Assembly: GCA_012514125.1 (NCBI GenBank) | Contig: JAAZAW010000091.1 | Span: 1 to 9,881 of the forward strand | Source of the DNA: Phycisphaerae bacterium | GTDB lineage: Bacteria; Planctomycetota; Phycisphaerae; JAAYCJ01 | DNA: 9,881 bases | Direction: 5' to 3' | Part shown: piece by piece, positions 6,293-9,881 of the stretch | Layout: the number at the start of each line of letters is the position of its first letter | Numbering within the stretch: the first letter of the stretch is position 1 | Translations under genes and position numbers: made by a program | Notes under the pieces: generated by a model | What the model was told of the DNA's origin: nothing | The model's input: the letters and a program-made list of their open reading frames with translations, nothing else | Databases searched by the model: none

Positions 6293-7895
6293 AAAAAATC
6301 CGTCCACACCGCAAAACGCAACCTCATGGGCCATGATCGGACGATCGACCCGAAATACCATCGAGTCGATCGTCATCGCCTTTATTCTCGCGTTTGTTTT
6401 TCGGGCCTTTATCGTCGAAGCCTATCGCATTCCCACCGGCTCGATGGCTCCGACCCTCTACGGCGCACACCAGACTCAAATCTGCCAGGGTTGCGGCTAC
6501 GAATACGCCTATGAAATTCAACAAAGAGACTCCGAACGCGGTTTGATCAGCCGCCCCCCCAGAGTTACCATCTGCCCAAGCTGTAAATGGCACGACCTGC
6601 CCAAGCCTATTCACTACAAAGGCCGTTCCATGATCGCCAGCGGCGACCGGATTCTTGTCATGAAACTCGGCTACGAGCTTTCCGACCTCTTCCCGTCCCT
6701 CAAAGCGGCTCTGGCCCCCAAACGGTGGGACGTGGTTGTTTTCAAGAATCCCTCCGACCCCAACATCAACTTCATCAAGCGTCTCATCGGATTGCCCGGT
6801 GAAAAAATCGAAATCGTCCATGGCGATATCTATGCCGACGATAAAATCGTGCGAAAAACACCCACCGCCGAAGAATCGCTCTGGTTCATTGTCTATGATA
6901 ACGATTATCTTCCCACTCGCCGCGACCGTGTCGATCCGCGAAATCTGCCCATGTGGACACCCGTTTCTCAGGCCGACGCTCAATTGTGGTCTACCGCCGG
7001 GCGCGAATTGATCTTCACCGGTCTGGGAAAATCCGACCCGGGTACGATCGGATTTACCGGTCAAATTCGCGATTTTTACGCCTATGACGATCCTGAATCC
7101 CGCTTGGCTGGAAACTATATCGTCTCCGATCTTAGAATGGATTTCGTCTTCGACTTTCGCCAGGGGCACGGCCAGCTTGATCTGGTCCTGAGCAAATTCG
7201 ACGATGTTTTTATCGCACGGATCGATACCACCGGCAAAGCCCAGCTCTTTAAAACCACTCGTGCTGATTTTGAACAAAATCTGGCCAAACCGGTCCTGCT
7301 GGCTGAAAAAGAGATTCCTGAATTCAAACCCGAAACCCCCGTGCCGATCATCTTTGAAAATCTCGATTATAAAGTCCGACTCAAAATCGATGGAAAACTT
7401 GTCCTTGAAACCACCGACGAACAATATCAGCCTGACTTGAAAAAACTTCTCGATAAACCCGCCGAGCGTGTCAACCCCATCGTTCGTATCTCCGCCCGGG
7501 ACTTCAACGCACAGCTCTGGCACGTCAAACTTTTCCGCGACATCTATTATTTGCCGGGCAAAATCGATTATGGCCGTCTGGCAGATCCCGACGATCCGAA
7601 TTCCGATCAGGGGGGTTCCGGTCACGGTGTTGCCGGTAATCCCATCCAGCTCGGGCCAACCGATTACTTCGTCCTCGGCGACAACAGCCCCGAGAGCATG
7701 GATTCCCGCTTGTGGTTCCAGGTCGGCCCGCACTTGCTGGATCGTTATCGCCGGGGTCATTATCAACTCGGCACCGTCCCCGCCGATCAGATGATCGGCA
7801 AGGCGTTCTTCGTTTATTGGCCCGCAGGGTATCATCTCTTCGGCACAGGCCCGGCCATTATCCCGAACGTCGGTGATATGCGATTCATTCGATAA
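6285..7895 (+). CDS. lepB: Signal peptidase I (S26) with two large insertions
   Basis: A 536-residue membrane-anchored protease that removes signal peptides of exported proteins on the outer face of the cytoplasmic membrane. One N-terminal helix (about 28-44) precedes IPTGSMAPTL (49-58) with nucleophile Ser53. Box C is GDRILVMKL (120-128). Box D runs 147-174, with general base Lys165 in IKRLIGLPGE. Box E is GDNSPESMDSRLW (465-477). The family is often 180-320 residues, so this is long. A CxxC...CxxC insert (Cys67, Cys70, Cys97, Cys100) sits between the serine and box C. About 260 residues (about 191-455), beta-rich in appearance with a lamin-G/DUF1080-like rhythm, lie between boxes D and E. 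ATG 6285 overlaps lepA by 8 nt and has GGGAG at 6274-6278, suggesting translational coupling. An upstream TTG (6258) behind AGGAGG is possible but adds only nine residues. Protease identity is very sure; the roles of the inserts are inferred. Confidence 0.95.
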   Translation: MTKKNPSTPQNATSWAMIGRSTRNTIESIVIAFILAFVFRAFIVEAYRIPTGSMAPTLYGAHQTQICQGCGYEYAYEIQQRDSERGLISRPPRVTICPSCKWHDLPKPIHYKGRSMIASGDRILVMKLGYELSDLFPSLKAALAPKRWDVVVFKNPSDPNINFIKRLIGLPGEKIEIVHGDIYADDKIVRKTPTAEESLWFIVYDNDYLPTRRDRVDPRNLPMWTPVSQADAQLWSTAGRELIFTGLGKSDPGTIGFTGQIRDFYAYDDPESRLAGNYIVSDLRMDFVFDFRQGHGQLDLVLSKFDDVFIARIDTTGKAQLFKTTRADFEQNLAKPVLLAEKEIPEFKPETPVPIIFENLDYKVRLKIDGKLVLETTDEQYQPDLKKLLDKPAERVNPIVRISARDFNAQLWHVKLFRDIYYLPGKIDYGRLADPDDPNSDQGGSGHGVAGNPIQLGPTDYFVLGDNSPESMDSRLWFQVGPHLLDRYRRGHYQLGTVPADQMIGKAFFVYWPAGYHLFGTGPAIIPNVGDMRFIR

Positions 7896-7990
7896 ACGAC
7901 AAATAAATTGTTGCCGCTGATCCGCAAGGAAACTCAAGCGTTTATTAATATCTTCTTATACGCTTTTGATTTAAACGTATCGTAGTTTCG

Positions 7991-8063
7991 GACCCTGAGG
8001 AAAGTCGAAGGGTCTTTGGTTTGCTTACCATGTCGCTTCGACCCATTAGATAAGCTCAGGGGG
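7991..8063 (+). repeat. Intergenic repeat, copy 2, in a larger dyad
   Basis: Bases 7991-8039 match copy 1 (4266-4315) in inverted orientation. Locally, GACCCT (7991-7996) and AGGGTC (8009-8014) form a short stem. At larger scale CCCTGAG (7993-7999) pairs with CTCAGGG (8055-8061), and GTCGAAG (8004-8010) with CTTCGAC (8036-8042). The whole can therefore fold as an imperfect cruciform of about 70 nt, as in small MITE/REP-like elements. It lies between the convergent lepB and HAD genes and could also act as a transcription barrier. I see no target-site duplication. Confidence 0.65.
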
Positions 8064-8118
8064 CACGAGGTCCGCGACCGCAGGTTTTGGCACCGGAGTG
8101 TTTTTTTCAACAGGGCAC

Positions 8119-8709
8119 TTAAATAGTGAGGCAGGCATCGATGATTGTCGGCAGTTCAAGCAAACTGTGGATGACATAATCCGCTTCACCGGCAAAATCC
8201 GGAATCTGCCCGTGATTCACCAGCAATGCCGTCTGCGTTCCGGCACATTTGCCCGCCTGAATATCAAAAAGATAGTCCCCGACGCACAGGATATTCGCCA
8301 ACGCGATATTCATTTCTTTCGCCAGCCTGATGACCGGCGTGGGGTCCGGTTTCATCGGACCGTCTTCCCTCGCATAAACCCGATCCAGAGAAAATCCAAA
8401 ACGTTTGCGCAGTGTTTCCCAGGCAGCGCGACAATTGCGCGTCAAAATCGCCATCGGCATCTTCCGACGTTCCAGCTCCGCAAAAAGTTCCATCACCCCG
8501 GGCTGAAGCTCGCACATCCGGGACGATTCGATTTCATGGCGCAGCAGTATTTCCTCCGCCCGGCGGCGTTGCTCCGGCGCCATCGCAACGATCGCTTCCC
8601 ACACCGGCCCTGAATCAATGCCGATCTGGCGTCGAATCTCGCCAAAATCCAGAATCGGAACCGTCAGCGTCCCGTCCATATCAAAAATGATGCCTTCGAT
8701 CTTTGCCAT
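8119..8709 (-). CDS. HAD-family phosphatase, phosphoglycolate-phosphatase-like
   Basis: A 196-residue cytoplasmic haloacid-dehalogenase hydrolase. Motif I is DMDGT (Asp10 nucleophile, Asp12 acid/base), motif II ends LTRN with Thr90, motif III is Lys120 in GPMKPDP, and motif IV is GDYLFD (Asp145, Asp149). All four are intact, so it should be an active Mg2+-dependent phosphatase. A small helical cap (about 20-70) fits subfamily IA, as in Gph and beta-phosphoglucomutase-like enzymes. The substrate cannot be read from the sequence. The start has AGGAG on the minus strand (8718-8714) with 4 nt spacing. It is divergent from glycerate kinase and convergent with lepB. Phosphoglycolate is plausible because glycolate leads to glycerate, but that is inference; other sugar phosphates are equally possible. 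Confidence 0.9.
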   Translation of the reverse strand: MAKIEGIIFDMDGTLTVPILDFGEIRRQIGIDSGPVWEAIVAMAPEQRRRAEEILLRHEIESSRMCELQPGVMELFAELERRKMPMAILTRNCRAAWETLRKRFGFSLDRVYAREDGPMKPDPTPVIRLAKEMNIALANILCVGDYLFDIQAGKCAGTQTALLVNHGQIPDFAGEADYVIHSLLELPTIIDACLTI

Positions 8710-8731
8710 TGTACTCCTGTATTTCTGGTAT

Positions 8732-8737
8732 ATTATA
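8732..8737 (-). promoter_or_regulatory. -10 element for the HAD phosphatase gene
   Basis: Read on the minus strand, 8737-8732 is a perfect TATAAT, located 22 nt upstream of the HAD start codon. The -35 position at 17 nt spacing is a weak TTTTAA (8760-8755). Confidence 0.5.
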
Positions 8738-8768
8738 GGGTCAAATATTAACCGTTAAAAGCGCTTGT

Positions 8769-8797
8769 TTGACTTCATGACCAATCGATGATATGTT
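8769..8797 (+). promoter_or_regulatory. Candidate promoter of glycerate kinase
   Basis: TTGACT (8769-8774), a 17-nt spacer and TATGTT (8792-8797) match a housekeeping promoter in nine of twelve positions. The leader would be about 65 nt. It is back-to-back with the HAD promoter, so a single regulator could control both. Confidence 0.45.
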
Positions 8798-8831
8798 CAA
8801 TTCCATGTGAGCAACAGGCACTTGCATCCAT

Positions 8832-8845
8832 AGGGTTTTCACCCT
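8832..8845 (+). other. Small leader hairpin before glycerate kinase
   Basis: AGGGT (8832-8836) pairs with ACCCT (8841-8845) around TTTC. It ends about 10 nt before the AAGGA ribosome site (8855-8859). It could affect translation, but a 5-bp stem can occur by chance. Confidence 0.3.
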
Positions 8846-8869
8846 CGTACAATTAAGGAATTACTCACG

Positions 8870-9881
8870 ATGAAAATCGTCATTGCACCCGATTCGTTTA
8901 AGGAATCGCTTTCCGCTATGGAAGTCGCACACGCCATGAAAGCGGGCTTCGGGAAAATCTTCACTAATGCCATGTTCGATCTGGTTCCCATGGCTGACGG
9001 CGGCGAGGGAACCGTTGACGCCATGGTGCGGGCAACAAATGGAACTTTTTTGACCGTCAACGTAACCGGCCCGCTCCATCAACCTGTTGAGGCCGTCATG
9101 GGCATTCTCGGCGACGGCAAAACCGCCGTTATTGAAATGGCCGCGGCGTCAGGTCTGCCGCTGGTACGAAGAGAACTCCGCAACCCCATGAACACAACCA
9201 CCCTGGGCACCGGTCAATTGATCGCCGAAGCTCTGGATCAAGGCATTGGCCGATTCATCATCGGCATCGGCGGTTCTGCCACGGTTGACGGAGGAATCGG
9301 GGCCATGACGGCCCTGGGCGCGATGTTTCTCGATGAAAACGGTCAGCAGGTTCCCCCTACCGGAAGAGGCCTGGGGAAAATTGCCACAATCGATTTTTCA
9401 CAATTCGACAAACGAATCCGCGAGTGTGAATTTCTGATCGCCTGCGATGTGAACAACCCTCTCACCGGCCCCACCGGGGCAGCCAGAATTTTCGGTCCGC
9501 AAAAAGGGGCTACACCGGAAATGGTCAAAGTTCTCGATGAAAATCTCTCGCGATATGCTCGAATCGTTCGGGAACAATTGTCTGTGGATATCGAAACACC
9601 TGCCGGCGCCGGTGCCGCCGGCGGACTCGGCGCGGCCTTGCTGGGATTTTGCAACGCGAAACTTCTAAGCGGAAGCGAACTGGTAGCCAAAGCGGTCGGA
9701 CTGGAAGAGCGGCTGGCGAGCGCCGACCTCTGCCTGACCGGCGAAGGCAGGATTGACGGTCAGTCGGCCAACGGAAAAGTCTGTTATCATGTCGCACAGC
9801 TCGCAAAAAAACACAACATCCCCGTTATCGCCATCGCCGGATCGGTCGGTGTCGATGCCGACAAAAATGTTCCTCCGTTAA
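8870..9881 (+). CDS. Glycerate kinase type 1 (GlxK/GarK family), 3' end missing
   Basis: The first 337 residues of a type-1 glycerate kinase (PF02595); the frame is still open at the window edge and the family usually reaches about 375-385. It phosphorylates D-glycerate with ATP, typically giving 2-phosphoglycerate for lower glycolysis, in the cytoplasm. Signature parts are APDSFKESLSA (6-16), ADGGEG (42-47), GIGGSATVDGG (132-142), CDVNNPLTG (192-200), FGPQKGAT (208-215), GAGAAGGLGAAL (246-257) and TGEGRIDGQS (290-299). All are well kept, so the enzyme is probably active. ATG 8870 follows AAGGA (8855-8859) at about 10 nt, slightly long, and gives the expected MKIVIAPDSF start. It is divergent from the HAD phosphatase. 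Family is very sure. Glycerate 2-kinase activity is the family expectation and was not shown here. Confidence 0.95.
   Translation, partial: MKIVIAPDSFKESLSAMEVAHAMKAGFGKIFTNAMFDLVPMADGGEGTVDAMVRATNGTFLTVNVTGPLHQPVEAVMGILGDGKTAVIEMAAASGLPLVRRELRNPMNTTTLGTGQLIAEALDQGIGRFIIGIGGSATVDGGIGAMTALGAMFLDENGQQVPPTGRGLGKIATIDFSQFDKRIRECEFLIACDVNNPLTGPTGAARIFGPQKGATPEMVKVLDENLSRYARIVREQLSVDIETPAGAGAAGGLGAALLGFCNAKLLSGSELVAKAVGLEERLASADLCLTGEGRIDGQSANGKVCYHVAQLAKKHNIPVIAIAGSVGVDADKNVPPL

Noticed and set aside
6324..7937. Long minus-strand open frame (537 codons) opposite lepB
   Set aside because: It is the antisense of a gene with all signal peptidase boxes intact. The frame stays open because of the lepB codon bias, and its translation shows no recognisable domain.
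7936..7965. AAGCGT/ACGCTT inverted pair after lepB as a terminator
   Set aside because: The stem is only 6 bp with an 18-nt loop and a 4-nt T-run, too weak to call an intrinsic terminator.
1..9881. CRISPR arrays, tRNA/rRNA genes, transposases, prophage or defence genes
   Set aside because: I saw no regularly spaced repeats with spacers, no cloverleaf or rRNA-like stretches, and every sizeable gene belongs to a housekeeping or hypothetical class.

Overview
This is a bacterial window of ordinary chromosomal housekeeping genes with one structurally unusual member. A Planctomycetota (Phycisphaerae-like) source is my best guess. It rests on a pyrophosphate-type phosphofructokinase, a standalone DUF2156 protein, and an oversized signal peptidase I with a CxxC/CxxC insertion after the catalytic serine. 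I associate that kind of enzyme with planctomycetes from memory; no search was run. The window is moderately GC-balanced. Housekeeping-type promoters (TTGGCA-17 nt-TATAAT), AAGGAG-type ribosome sites and a clean Rho-independent terminator are readable.

Layout. 1-540: non-coding, strongly purine-biased, with degenerate direct repeats, a potential G-quadruplex and a small hairpin. 541-1740: PPi-dependent 6-phosphofructokinase as a single-gene unit, closed by a strong terminator at 1766-1803. 1909-4233: a two-gene unit, a DUF2156 protein (possibly leaderless) followed 15 nt later by an unrecognised 470-residue predicted lipoprotein. 4234-4483: an intergenic repeat copy and a near-consensus promoter. 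4484-7895: lepA-lepB operon (elongation factor 4 and signal peptidase I) with an 8-nt overlap. 7896-8118: a convergent intergenic region carrying a second, inverted copy of the same repeat. 8119-8709 (minus): HAD-family phosphatase. 8710-8869: divergent promoter region. 8870-9881 (plus): type-1 glycerate kinase, cut by the window edge.

How the genes relate. PFK and glycerate kinase both feed lower glycolysis: fructose-1,6-bisphosphate and a phosphoglycerate. The HAD enzyme resembles phosphoglycolate phosphatases, so the divergent HAD/glycerate-kinase pair could be a small glycolate/glycerate salvage module (inference). lepA-lepB is the classical pairing of a ribosome-associated GTPase with the leader peptidase, here probably translationally coupled. 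I find no defence system, CRISPR array, prophage, transposase, rRNA or tRNA. The least explained parts are the signal peptidase insertions, the orphan lipoprotein, the inverted intergenic repeats flanking lepA-lepB and the purine-rich leader region.
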